This document shows positions 46,960-55,052 of a DNA stretch of 64,000 bases, one piece after another. The notes under the pieces are model-generated. The model had not been told where the DNA came from. It was given only the letters and a program-made list of their open reading frames with translations, and did not search any database. The position numbers and the translations under genes are program-made. Each line of letters begins with the position of its first letter. Positions within the stretch are counted from its first letter, which is position 1. Source of the DNA: Chryseobacterium oryctis (GTDB lineage: Bacteria; Bacteroidota; Bacteroidia; Flavobacteriales; Weeksellaceae); NCBI RefSeq assembly GCF_025971925.1, contig NZ_JAPDHV010000001.1, positions 186,001-250,000 on the forward strand, read 5' to 3'.

Positions 46960-48090
46960 TTAATTTTTAAACTTAGTCAAAATCTCAACAATTTTGCCCT
47001 TACAATCGTTAGTTAAGCTACTACCCGAAGGCAGGCACAAACCTTTGTCAAAAATTGTACCAGAGTAATTATTTCCAAAAAACTTATATTCTTTATATAA
47101 CGACTGTAAATGCATTGGCATCCATAAATATCTGGTTTCTATATTACTTCCAGAAAATTCATACTTGAGTTCTTCTTTTGTAAAAACGTTTTCGTTTAGG
47201 AGAATAGTATTTAACCAATAATTAGAATAAAAATCTTCACTGGGTTCGGAAAAAAGTTCAATATTTTCAAATTCATTGATTAATTCTTGATAAAAATCAT
47301 GATTTTCCCTCCGTTGTTTGATTCTGTTTTCTAAAACTTCCATCTGACCTCTACCAATTCCCGCAGAAATATTACTCATTCTATAATTATAGCCAACCTC
47401 AGAATGACTATAAAAATCTTCATCTTCTTTAGCTTGGGTAGCCAAATAAACAGCTCTATCTTTATCAGACTTATGTCTGGAAATTAAAATTCCGCCTCCG
47501 GAAGTTGTAATTATTTTATTCCCATTAAAACTTATAATTGATAGATCCCCAAACGTTCCACATGCTTTACCTTTATATTTACTTCCTAAAGCTTCAGCAC
47601 TATCTTCAACAATAGGGATTTCATATTTACGAGATATTTCAAGAACTTCATCTACCATAAAAGGCATTCCGTATAAAGAAACAGCTATAATAGCTTTAGG
47701 TTTTTTGCCTTGAGACAAGCAATACTTTATGGCATCTTCCAGAGCATTTGGACACAAATTCCATGTAGAACTTTCACTATCTACAAAAACAGGAACTGCC
47801 TTTAAATATAAAATAGGATTTGCAGAAGCAACAAATGTAAAAGACTGACAAATAACAAAGTCTCCTTCTTCTACATTTAATAATCTTAAAGCCAAATGAA
47901 TTGCGGCTGTACCTGAAGACAGAGCCGTAACAAATGAATTCTCACCTAAGCAATTCTCAAGGCTTTTTTCAAACTCATCTATATTAGAGCCATATTGGGA
48001 AATCCAATTGGTATCAAACGCATTTTGTATATATTTCAACTCGCTTCCTCCCATGTGCGGAGGTGAAAGCCAAATTTTTTGTCCTTCCAA
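46960..48090 (-). CDS. DegT/DnrJ/EryC1/StrS aminotransferase
   Basis: PLP enzyme that aminates a 4-keto nucleotide-sugar, usually the product of a WbpM-like dehydratase. The 376-residue protein starts EGQKIWLSPPHMGGSELKYI and has ALSSGTAAIHLAL, VEDSAEALGSKYKGKACGTF and the PLP lysine in IISFNGNKIITTSGGG. The start is TTG 48088-48090; no ATG is in frame before the family start. The homologous enzymes make UDP-4-amino-4,6-dideoxy sugars (PglE-like); the substrate here is inferred from the cluster. Confidence 0.85.
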   Translation of the reverse strand: MEGQKIWLSPPHMGGSELKYIQNAFDTNWISQYGSNIDEFEKSLENCLGENSFVTALSSGTAAIHLALRLLNVEEGDFVICQSFTFVASANPILYLKAVPVFVDSESSTWNLCPNALEDAIKYCLSQGKKPKAIIAVSLYGMPFMVDEVLEISRKYEIPIVEDSAEALGSKYKGKACGTFGDLSIISFNGNKIITTSGGGILISRHKSDKDRAVYLATQAKEDEDFYSHSEVGYNYRMSNISAGIGRGQMEVLENRIKQRRENHDFYQELINEFENIELFSEPSEDFYSNYWLNTILLNENVFTKEELKYEFSGSNIETRYLWMPMHLQSLYKEYKFFGNNYSGTIFDKGLCLPSGSSLTNDCKGKIVEILTKFKN

Positions 48091-48122
48091 TCTTTGTGTG
48101 TTTATTTTTTCATCATTTATAA

Positions 48123-48581
48123 TTACTCAAAAATATCATTTATTTTTTCATATTCAAAACCTTTACTTATTAAATATCTCATAGTTTTAGATTTTTTCTG
48201 ATATTCTTTCAAGCCTTTTTGTTTAGAAAAGTAATCTTCATAGATTTTTTTGATTGTTTTTGTATAATCATTCTCATCTATTTCATCAAAACAAGAATTT
48301 ATAAGCTTTTCGGGAACTTGTTTCTGCTTCAAATTCATCTTGATTTTATTTCTCCCCCAATGTTTTATGTAGAATTTACCTCTTATATAGCTTCTGGTAA
48401 ATCTTTCTTCGTTTAAATAATTTTCTTTTAAAAGATAAAGCATAATTTCTTCTTTTGCTTCATCTATCAAAAGAAATTCTCTCATTTTCTGCTCAACTTC
48501 ATAATGACAACGATCCTGATAAACACAATAGTTGACCAGTTTTTGTTTTATTTCATTAAAAGTGAGAGATTTATATTCCAT
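48123..48581 (-). CDS. recX: Regulatory protein RecX
   Basis: Modulates RecA filaments. The 152-residue protein has the family's helical repeats: CVYQDRCHYEVEQKMREF, YLNEERFTRSYIRGKFYIKHWGRNKI and AKMNLKQ-like KMNLKQKQVPEKLI. recA is not in the window. It lies between glyA and the polysaccharide cluster, 32 bp before the DegT gene, so it could be co-transcribed with the cluster by chance. Confidence 0.85.
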   Translation of the reverse strand: MEYKSLTFNEIKQKLVNYCVYQDRCHYEVEQKMREFLLIDEAKEEIMLYLLKENYLNEERFTRSYIRGKFYIKHWGRNKIKMNLKQKQVPEKLINSCFDEIDENDYTKTIKKIYEDYFSKQKGLKEYQKKSKTMRYLISKGFEYEKINDIFE

Positions 48582-48591
48582 ATTTATAAAA

Positions 48592-48620
48592 AAAGAATGA
48601 GCAAAATACGCCCATTCTTT
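48592..48620 (-). terminator. Hairpin terminator of glyA
   Basis: AAAGAATGAGC (48592-48602) pairs with GCCCATTCTTT (48610-48620) with one mismatch. It lies 21 bp past the glyA stop, between glyA and recX. Confidence 0.75.
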
Positions 48621-48640
48621 ATATCTTGATGTCGGATATG

Positions 48641-49906
48641 TTAATAATTAAATAATGCTTTTCCTTCCATTAATTCATTTACTTTCTTTCTTACAGAAGC
48701 AATTACTTCTTCATTTTTGATGTTATCAACAACTTCAGAAATCAATCCTGCAATTGTATCCATATCATTTTCTTTCAAACCTCTTGTCGTGATAGCAGCG
48801 GTACCTAATCTGATACCTGAAGTCGTAAATGGCGACTTATCATCAAACGGAACCATATTTTTATTACATGTAATATCTGCAAGAACTAAAGCTTTTTCAG
48901 TTTCTTTACCGTTTACATTTTTATTTCTAAGATCTACAAGCATCAAGTGATTGTCTGTTCCGCCGCTTACGATATCAAATCCTCTATCAATCATTGCTTT
49001 TGACAATGCCTGAGCATTTGCTTTTACCTGTTTAGCATACGTTTCAAATTTTCCATCCAAAGCCTCACCAAAAGCTATTGCTTTACCTGCGATTACATGT
49101 TCTAACGGACCTCCCTGAATTCCCGGGAAAACAGCTCCGTCAAGAACTTGACTCATCATTTTAGTTTCGCCTTTCGGAGTTTTGTGACCGTAAGTATTTT
49201 CGAAATCTTTACCCATCATAATCATACCTCCTCTTGGACCTCTAAGCGTCTTATGAGTTGTCGTTGTTACAACATGACAATGCTCAAAAGGTGAATTTAA
49301 CAATCCTTTCGCAACAAGACCTGCAGGGTGAGCGATATCTGCCCAAAGAGTAGCCCCAATTTCATCAGCAACCTCTCTGAATTTAGCATAATCTAAATCT
49401 CTTGAATACGCCGAGAAACCAGCGATAAGCATTTTTGGTCTTTCTCTTAAAGCAACTTCTCTCATTTGGTCATAATCAATAAGACCTGTTTCTTTCTGAA
49501 CTCCGTAAGAAACTACATTATACTGAATTCCTGAAAAATTCACCGCCGAACCATGAGTAAGGTGACCTCCCATTGAAAGATCCATCCCCATGATTTTATC
49601 TCCCGGTTTCAAAACGGCAAGATAAATTGCCGCATTTGCCTGAGAACCAGAATGTGGCTGAACATTTACATAATCAACTCCGAAAAGTTCTTTAGCTCTG
49701 TTAATCGCTAAAGTTTCAACCTCATCTACTACTTCACAACCTCCGTAATATCTTTTTCCGGGATATCCTTCAGCATACTTGTTTGTCAATACACTTCCCA
49801 TAGCTTTCATTACGTTTTCAGAAACGAAATTTTCTGACGCAATAAGTTCTAATCCGTGAAGTTGTCTTTGCTTTTCTTTTTCAATCAGGTCGAAAATAAT
49901 GTCCAT
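48641..49906 (-). CDS. glyA: Serine hydroxymethyltransferase
   Basis: PLP enzyme that interconverts serine and glycine with tetrahydrofolate and supplies one-carbon units. The 421-residue protein is full length: [12 protein letters not shown] at the N-terminus, [13 protein letters not shown], the PLP lysine in [16 protein letters not shown] near residue 226, and the folate-binding region [11 protein letters not shown] near residue 360. It is monocistronic, with its own terminator. Confidence 0.95.
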   Translation of the reverse strand: MDIIFDLIEKEKQRQLHGLELIASENFVSENVMKAMGSVLTNKYAEGYPGKRYYGGCEVVDEVETLAINRAKELFGVDYVNVQPHSGSQANAAIYLAVLKPGDKIMGMDLSMGGHLTHGSAVNFSGIQYNVVSYGVQKETGLIDYDQMREVALRERPKMLIAGFSAYSRDLDYAKFREVADEIGATLWADIAHPAGLVAKGLLNSPFEHCHVVTTTTHKTLRGPRGGMIMMGKDFENTYGHKTPKGETKMMSQVLDGAVFPGIQGGPLEHVIAGKAIAFGEALDGKFETYAKQVKANAQALSKAMIDRGFDIVSGGTDNHLMLVDLRNKNVNGKETEKALVLADITCNKNMVPFDDKSPFTTSGIRLGTAAITTRGLKENDMDTIAGLISEVVDNIKNEEVIASVRKKVNELMEGKALFNY

Positions 49907-50002
49907 TTTACTTTTAGTTTTTGAAATTTTTCACCCCAAATGTACGGAATTTACTTTGAGATTACAGTATCACTAAATATGTTTTTCTACAAGATTATCT
50001 GA

Positions 50003-50419
50003 TCATAAATTTTCATTAATAAATTCTCGACAATAAGCTCTAATCTCATCACGAATTTTCCTAAACTCCTTAACGATTTCTTCTTCCGCACCAACGTATT
50101 TGGACGGATCTTTAAAGCTATGATGAACAATACCCGCCGAATTAGGGAAATACGGACAGTTTTCTTTTGCATTATCACAAACCGTTATTACAAAATCAAA
50201 TTTAAAGTTTTCATACTCATTAATAGTATTGGAAGTATGGTTTGAAATATCAATTCCATCTTCTTTCATTGTTTCAATAGCTTTGGAATTCAGTCCATGA
50301 GTTTCAATTCCGGCACTGTAGATTTCAGCTTTTTTATGAGCAAAATATCGTAAATAGCCTTCCGCAATCTGACTTCTACAACTATTCCCCGTACAAAGAA
50401 CCAATATTTTCTTTTTCAT
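50003..50419 (-). CDS. arsC: Arsenate reductase, thioredoxin-coupled
   Basis: Reduces arsenate to arsenite. The 138-residue protein belongs to the low-molecular-weight phosphatase fold: P-loop Cys9-x5-Arg15 in LCTGNSCRS, then Cys81 and Cys88 in TVCDNAKENCPYFP, which match the Cys10/Cys82/Cys89 relay of Staphylococcus pI258 ArsC. FKDPSKYVG has the general-acid Asp. The start MKKKILV at 50419 is favoured over the longer frame to 50455, which overlaps the DUF6428 gene. No arsenite efflux gene (acr3 or arsB) lies next to it. Confidence 0.88.
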   Translation of the reverse strand: MKKKILVLCTGNSCRSQIAEGYLRYFAHKKAEIYSAGIETHGLNSKAIETMKEDGIDISNHTSNTINEYENFKFDFVITVCDNAKENCPYFPNSAGIVHHSFKDPSKYVGAEEEIVKEFRKIRDEIRAYCREFINENL

Positions 50420-50424
50420 AATTT

Positions 50425-50898
50425 CTAACAACAACCAGAGCCTGGAGTACAGCAAGAGTCTGATTGACTTTTTAATTCATTAAGATTTAATTTCTGTTTT
50501 TGGGAAGGAATTCCACAAGCATCCTGAGCAAGACATGCCGTTAATTTATTTTTCAACAGAAAATATTTTCCATTAAATTCCAAATCATATTTTCCAATGG
50601 TTGCATCCTGGTATTCAACTTCAATTTCAAAATCTCCAATACCTAATTTCTCCTCTGAAAGATTAATAATATGAAGAAGTTTATTGGGCTTTAAACGATG
50701 CTCAAAATCATCTGCATTCCAAAGTTGGAAATTGACTTTTTCTTCTTTTCTGATTACTCCTCCGCAATCAATAAAATTTTTAGTTATCATACCTATTTCA
50801 GTTACATGAAAATGCTCAGGAACGAACGCTCCGTTTTCTAACTGAAATTCTACATTATCTAATGTTGGAAGAATTTTTTTAACTTCTGATAGTTTCAT
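50425..50898 (-). CDS. DUF6428-family protein of the arsenic operon
   Basis: A 157-residue protein of the family often found between arsR and arsC in Bacteroidota. It begins MKLSEVKKILPTLDNVEFQLENGAFVP, contains EHFHVTEIGMITKNFIDCGG and GKYFLLKNKLTACLAQDACG, and ends in a cysteine-rich tail (DSCCTPGSGCC). The cysteines and histidines suggest metal or metalloid binding. No reaction is known to me. It is 5 bp before arsC and shares the ArsR operator. Confidence 0.8.
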   Translation of the reverse strand: MKLSEVKKILPTLDNVEFQLENGAFVPEHFHVTEIGMITKNFIDCGGVIRKEEKVNFQLWNADDFEHRLKPNKLLHIINLSEEKLGIGDFEIEVEYQDATIGKYDLEFNGKYFLLKNKLTACLAQDACGIPSQKQKLNLNELKSQSDSCCTPGSGCC

Positions 50899-50918
50899 AG
50901 TATTTATTTTAAATGATG

Positions 50919-50940
50919 ATTATCGCAATATTACGATAGT
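50919..50940 (-). promoter_or_regulatory. ArsR operator upstream of DUF6428-arsC
   Basis: ATTATCGCAATATTACGATA followed by GT is an imperfect inverted repeat, 20 bp upstream of the DUF6428 gene start. Its 20-bp part is identical to the one at arsR. Confidence 0.75.
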
Positions 50941-50956
50941 GAATAATAAAAATTTT

Positions 50957-51283
50957 TTAACAGCAATTTTGTTTCTTTATCGTAGAAAGAATGTTAGAAA
51001 AATATGTATTAACAGCATCAAATCCTTTTTCATCTATACAATAACATATTGAATTACCTTCAATATTTCCTTTTATAAGCCCTGCATTTTTCAGTTCTTT
51101 CAAATGCTGTGAAATAGTAGCTTGTGCCAAAGGCAACTCACTTACAATATCTCCACAAATACATTCATTCACTTTTAGCAAATATTCTATAATAGCAATT
51201 CTTGCCGGATGTCCTAAAGCTTTAGCAATTTTTGCTATTGTATTTTGCTTTTCAGTAAAGAAATCATTTTTTGTAGTTCCCAT
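50957..51283 (-). CDS. arsR: ArsR-family metalloregulator
   Basis: A 108-residue winged-helix repressor. ALGHPARIAIIEYL opens the domain, Cys41 and Cys43 in NECICGDIV sit in the typical arsenic-binding helix, LAQATISQHLKELKNAGLI is the recognition helix, and the protein ends in QNCC. The start MGTTKND at 51283 is favoured, since the longer frame to 51331 would read through the operator. Both operators are very similar, so it should repress itself and the DUF6428-arsC pair and be released by arsenite or antimonite. Confidence 0.88.
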   Translation of the reverse strand: MGTTKNDFFTEKQNTIAKIAKALGHPARIAIIEYLLKVNECICGDIVSELPLAQATISQHLKELKNAGLIKGNIEGNSICYCIDEKGFDAVNTYFSNILSTIKKQNCC

Positions 51284-51291
51284 AATTAAAA

Positions 51292-51317
51292 ACATTATCG
51301 CAATATTACGATAATGT
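51292..51317 (-). promoter_or_regulatory. ArsR operator upstream of arsR
   Basis: ACATTATCGCAATATTACGA then TAATGT is an inverted repeat over 26 bp with one central mismatch. It lies just upstream of the arsR start. Its core repeats at 50919-50940. Confidence 0.8.
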
Positions 51318-51382
51318 TTTTCTTCTGACAAATCTTTTTTTTAAAGTTGATATTCAGTTAAAATATCTACTCAGAAATTATT

Positions 51383-52135
51383 TTAATTTTTAAACAATTT
51401 GATAGTATAGTCTAATAGTTCTGTACCGCCTGTTTTACCATGTCCGGGAATAATAATTCTTGTATCTGGATACTGTTTTTTTAATTTTTCTATTGTTGAA
51501 GACCAAGACTGAACATTTGCGTCAGCAAGATTACCTTTTGAAGCATTTACTTCTTTAACCAAACATCCCCCAAACATTGCATTTTCTTTAGGGAAATACC
51601 CAATAACATTATCTCTTGTATGCCCTTCTCCAAAAAACTTAGCGTAAACCTTTTGGCTTCCTACATTCAGCTCTAATTCCCCATCAAAACCATTATCAGG
51701 AACATTAAAACCACTCTTTTTTGTAAGTTCAATCGTTTTATTATTTGAGTATGACGGAATATTATTTTTATTAAACTCTTTCAGTCCTCCTACACAATCT
51801 TCATGAAAATGGGTAGCAACTACTGCGTTTATTTTAGAATGTAAATCATTTTTTATCCAAGAAATCAATTCTGCCGAACTTTTATCGTCTATTGTTGTAT
51901 CAAAAACTACAGCTTCATTTCCATCTTTCACAATCATCCCGTTACAATCTACTTTCCCGAATGTTTCTGAATCGAGATAAGAAATATGTTGATATACATT
52001 ATCTGACAACTGAACAATTATCAAGTTATCAGATTTATAAACAACTTTATTTTTCTCAACTGCGGATTTTTGAGAGTTACAGCTTAAAACAATAATGGTT
52101 AAAAGTAAAAGTAAGGTTTGAGATATTCGTTTCAT
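51383..52135 (-). CDS. Subclass B1 metallo-beta-lactamase, lipoprotein
   Basis: Zinc hydrolase likely to open beta-lactams, including carbapenems. The 250-residue protein has a lipoprotein signal (MKRISQTLLLLLTIIVLSC, lipobox Cys19), so it should be membrane-anchored in the periplasm. All B1 zinc ligands are present: His109, His111 and Asp113 in THFHEDCVGG, His172 in GEGHTRDN, Cys191 in FGGCLVK and His232 in IPGHGKTG. Chryseobacterium and relatives often carry chromosomal B1 enzymes. The start at 52135 is used; the frame to 52171 adds residues before the signal. Activity is inferred from motifs. Confidence 0.88.
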   Translation of the reverse strand: MKRISQTLLLLLTIIVLSCNSQKSAVEKNKVVYKSDNLIIVQLSDNVYQHISYLDSETFGKVDCNGMIVKDGNEAVVFDTTIDDKSSAELISWIKNDLHSKINAVVATHFHEDCVGGLKEFNKNNIPSYSNNKTIELTKKSGFNVPDNGFDGELELNVGSQKVYAKFFGEGHTRDNVIGYFPKENAMFGGCLVKEVNASKGNLADANVQSWSSTIEKLKKQYPDTRIIIPGHGKTGGTELLDYTIKLFKN

Positions 52136-52204
52136 TGATTTTTTATTTAAGCTAAAATATAGAATTCTCAATGCTCAACAAGAAGTGAAATAGTTAATTA
52201 AGTG

Positions 52205-53731
52205 TTAATATTCATTTTTAACTTCATCAATTTCCTTCCGAATCCTTTTTCCAATATCGATTTTTGCATATTCAAAAACGAAAATTAAAGTTCCTTTTTC
52301 TCGTGCAAACTGATTAGTAATGGAATCAGCAATTCTAGATTTTTCGAAAAAAGAACCCATCTCTCTCAATTCTTCTTTTTCTTCATCAGCTTCTTTAATT
52401 CGAATTAAGTTTGAATACTTTTCATTGAAATCAAACCAATTAATATAATCAGCATTAAAGGAAACAGCTTTTATTCCTTGTTTTGAATAATAATTGATTG
52501 CTCCAGCCTGTCCGTAATTATCACAAAGAACCAAAGTTTTCCCAGATTTTGAAAGACCTGAATATTCTTTATCTACTTTCTGAGCCAGTTCTTTCCAGCC
52601 TTGCATATCTGCAAAATCCTGTGGTAAAGAATGGTCTTTCCCATCTTCCCAACGAAGTAAACCCAATTTTTTATAATTCTCAGGATGAGTCAAAATATAT
52701 TGTGGACTTTTATTTGGAAAAGCCAAATTATATAAAGGTAAAAACAGTAAAACCGGAATTAAAATACCAATCGGTTTCAACACGTATTTAGCCCGATTTT
52801 TTTCAAAAATATGAGCAAGAAATACTGAACCGAAAGCAATATACGCCGGATACAACCCAATAGCATAATAATCCTTTGCCTTAAAAAATAAAAATAAAGC
52901 AATCGTAAAAACATAAGCCCAAAACAGAAATCTGAATTTTTTGAAAGGTTTATAGAAAAGTAAAGCATAAAACCCTGCAACAATCACAAAAATAACTCCA
53001 AAGAAAAATAAAATCTGAGATTTTATGAAATCAAAACGCTCCACGTTTACCAATTGGCTTTCTGAAAGTTCCTTCATATGACGAACTACAGGAAAATTAT
53101 TATTATACTGCCACAAAATATTGGGAAAAATGATAATTAAAGCCAATAATCCAGCAAAATATAAGTTTTTTTGAAAAAAAATCTCTCGCTGTTTTGTAAT
53201 CAACAATGCTGGAATCAATCCTAACACAGAAAATGCTATATTATACTTATTCAAAAATCCTACGCCAAATATTATCGCTGCAACGTAAAGCCACATTCCT
53301 TTTTCTGAGTTGAAATATTTAATTAAAACATAAAACAGCATCGTCCAAAGCAAAACTTCTAAAGATGTAGGCTGAAACAACACATTCAGACGAAGAAGCA
53401 CAGAAAGCAAAACTCCTGTTGCAGCCAAAACCTGAGCATACAAACCTCCTTTTAGCTCTTTAATAATTTTCCAGACAGTTACCATCGTTAAAGCTCCAAA
53501 TAAAGCAGGGAAAAACTTCACCAAAAATGCAGAACCTCCCAACTTAATGATAAGCCATGCAAACCATGAATTCGCAGGAGGAACAGACAAATAGCCCCAT
53601 GCTAAATGATTTCCTTGATCTATATGTAAATATTCATCACGATGCAACTCATATTCCGGATTGATTAATGAATATTGCAGAATTAATTTTGCGAGAACAA
53701 AGAGTATTAATATAAAAGTACTTTTTTTCAT
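52205..53731 (-). CDS. GT39-type membrane glycosyltransferase (ArnT-like)
   Basis: A 508-residue inner-membrane protein with about 11 helices in the first 350 residues and a periplasmic C-terminal domain. YELHRDEYLHIDQGNHLAWG near residue 30 holds the acidic motif of the PMT/ArnT group, which uses a polyprenyl-phosphate sugar donor. The acceptor could be lipid A, a protein or a surface glycan. It is not linked to a known lipid-A modification gene here. Confidence 0.75.
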   Translation of the reverse strand: MKKSTFILILFVLAKLILQYSLINPEYELHRDEYLHIDQGNHLAWGYLSVPPANSWFAWLIIKLGGSAFLVKFFPALFGALTMVTVWKIIKELKGGLYAQVLAATGVLLSVLLRLNVLFQPTSLEVLLWTMLFYVLIKYFNSEKGMWLYVAAIIFGVGFLNKYNIAFSVLGLIPALLITKQREIFFQKNLYFAGLLALIIIFPNILWQYNNNFPVVRHMKELSESQLVNVERFDFIKSQILFFFGVIFVIVAGFYALLFYKPFKKFRFLFWAYVFTIALFLFFKAKDYYAIGLYPAYIAFGSVFLAHIFEKNRAKYVLKPIGILIPVLLFLPLYNLAFPNKSPQYILTHPENYKKLGLLRWEDGKDHSLPQDFADMQGWKELAQKVDKEYSGLSKSGKTLVLCDNYGQAGAINYYSKQGIKAVSFNADYINWFDFNEKYSNLIRIKEADEEKEELREMGSFFEKSRIADSITNQFAREKGTLIFVFEYAKIDIGKRIRKEIDEVKNEY

Positions 53732-53762
53732 TAAGGTTATTCGTTTTAGAATTTAAAAATAA

Positions 53763-53789
53763 AAAATCCTGAGTTTTTCTCAGGATTTT
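53763..53789 (-). terminator. Hairpin terminator after the MacA-like gene
   Basis: AAAATCCTGAG (53763-53773) pairs with CTCAGGATTTT (53779-53789), loop TTTTT, followed by T-rich sequence on the minus strand. It ends the ABC efflux operon. Confidence 0.85.
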
Positions 53790-53816
53790 AAATAAAAATT
53801 AAATTTTTATTTTTTA

Positions 53817-55013
53817 CTACTTTTTAGCTTTTTCTTTAAGCTCTTCTTTATCTTTATCTGAAGGATTCCAAACTTTCACTTCAGAATCTTTTGTCAATCC
53901 TGAAAGAATCTGAACATTGATACCATCACTAGCACCTAATTTCACGAATACTTTTTTGAATTTCCCGTCTTTCTGCTTTACCTCAACAAAAGGAACATCT
54001 TTTCCTTTATTTTTTTCATATTGAACAAGAGATTCATCTAACAATAAAGCATTTTTCTGAGAACTTAAAACAATCTCTCCGTTGGCAGAAAATCCTGCTC
54101 TGATGTACTCATTATTTGGATTGCTAACATCCCCTTCAACCGGAAATTTTATTGTTCCGTTATTATCTTTTCCTTTTGGAGCAATCATAGTAAGTTTCCC
54201 TGGAAAGGTTTTGTTTTGAAGAGCACCGATAACGATGTTCATATCCATTCCCTGCTTCAACTTTCCAGCCTGAGCTTCATCAATTTCACCTTGAAAAATC
54301 AAAGAATTAAGGTCTGCAATTGAACAAATTGTAGTTCCTGCATTGAAAGAGTTCGCTTCAATAACCTGACTACCCACCTTCACTGGAACTTCCAAAACCG
54401 TTCCAGATGCCTTTGAACGAATCTGAGTCGTTGCCAAACCTTGTAATTCCGGAGTAGCTCCTGTTTTAGCAATTTGTAACGCTTTTTGAGCAGTTGCAAA
54501 TTGTTGGTTCGCATTTTTCAAAGCTTGTTGCTGAGAATATAGCTGCTGTTGAGAATTCAGATATTCCTGTTTAGATATTACACCTTGTTTGAAAAGTTTT
54601 TCCTGCATTGCAAATTGCTTTTGCATATTATCAACATTCATTTTAGCATTATTAATCTGAAGCTGAGCATTTTGAACATTTTGTTGAGCATTATTAACCT
54701 CAGCAATATTCGGAACAATCTTCACTGTTGCAATTAACTGACCTGCAGTTACTTTATCGCCTTCATCAACTAAAATTTTATCGATAATACCCGCAATATT
54801 AGGTTTAATTTCAATTTCTTCTTTAGGAACAATTTTCCCTGTTGCCATCACCTTATCATCCATATTCTGAATAACCGGTTTTCTGGTAAGGAAAGCTTCA
54901 TCTTTTTTAGAATTAGACTTAATCAGATATCCAATTCCTGAGAATAATGCCACTACAAATAAAAGCCCTAGCAAAATATAAATGGCTTTTTTCCAAGTGA
55001 ATTTCTTTTTCAT
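53817..55013 (-). CDS. Periplasmic adaptor of an ABC efflux system, MacA-like
   Basis: A 398-residue membrane-fusion protein. An N-terminal membrane helix (AIYILLGLLFVVALFSGIGYL) is followed by the lipoyl half (VDEGDKVTAGQLIATV), a long helical hairpin (about residues 100-185, NAQQNVQNAQLQINNAKMNV to AQKALQIAKTG), the second lipoyl half and beta-barrel domains. It links the inner-membrane ABC permeases to an outer-membrane TolC-like channel, which is not in this operon. Confidence 0.85.
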   Translation of the reverse strand: MKKKFTWKKAIYILLGLLFVVALFSGIGYLIKSNSKKDEAFLTRKPVIQNMDDKVMATGKIVPKEEIEIKPNIAGIIDKILVDEGDKVTAGQLIATVKIVPNIAEVNNAQQNVQNAQLQINNAKMNVDNMQKQFAMQEKLFKQGVISKQEYLNSQQQLYSQQQALKNANQQFATAQKALQIAKTGATPELQGLATTQIRSKASGTVLEVPVKVGSQVIEANSFNAGTTICSIADLNSLIFQGEIDEAQAGKLKQGMDMNIVIGALQNKTFPGKLTMIAPKGKDNNGTIKFPVEGDVSNPNNEYIRAGFSANGEIVLSSQKNALLLDESLVQYEKNKGKDVPFVEVKQKDGKFKKVFVKLGASDGINVQILSGLTKDSEVKVWNPSDKDKEELKEKAKK

Positions 55014-55052
55014 ATGTATAGTTTATTTTTTTTAAGTAGTTAAATTTTTAAA

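Noticed and set aside
30729-48090. Polysaccharide cluster as a mobile island
   Set aside because: No transposase, integrase, tRNA or flanking repeat is visible at its ends; exchange by recombination remains possible but unsupported.
51284-51331. Upstream extension of arsR (MSEEKHYRN...)
   Set aside because: It would translate through the ArsR operator; MGTTKND is the natural family start.
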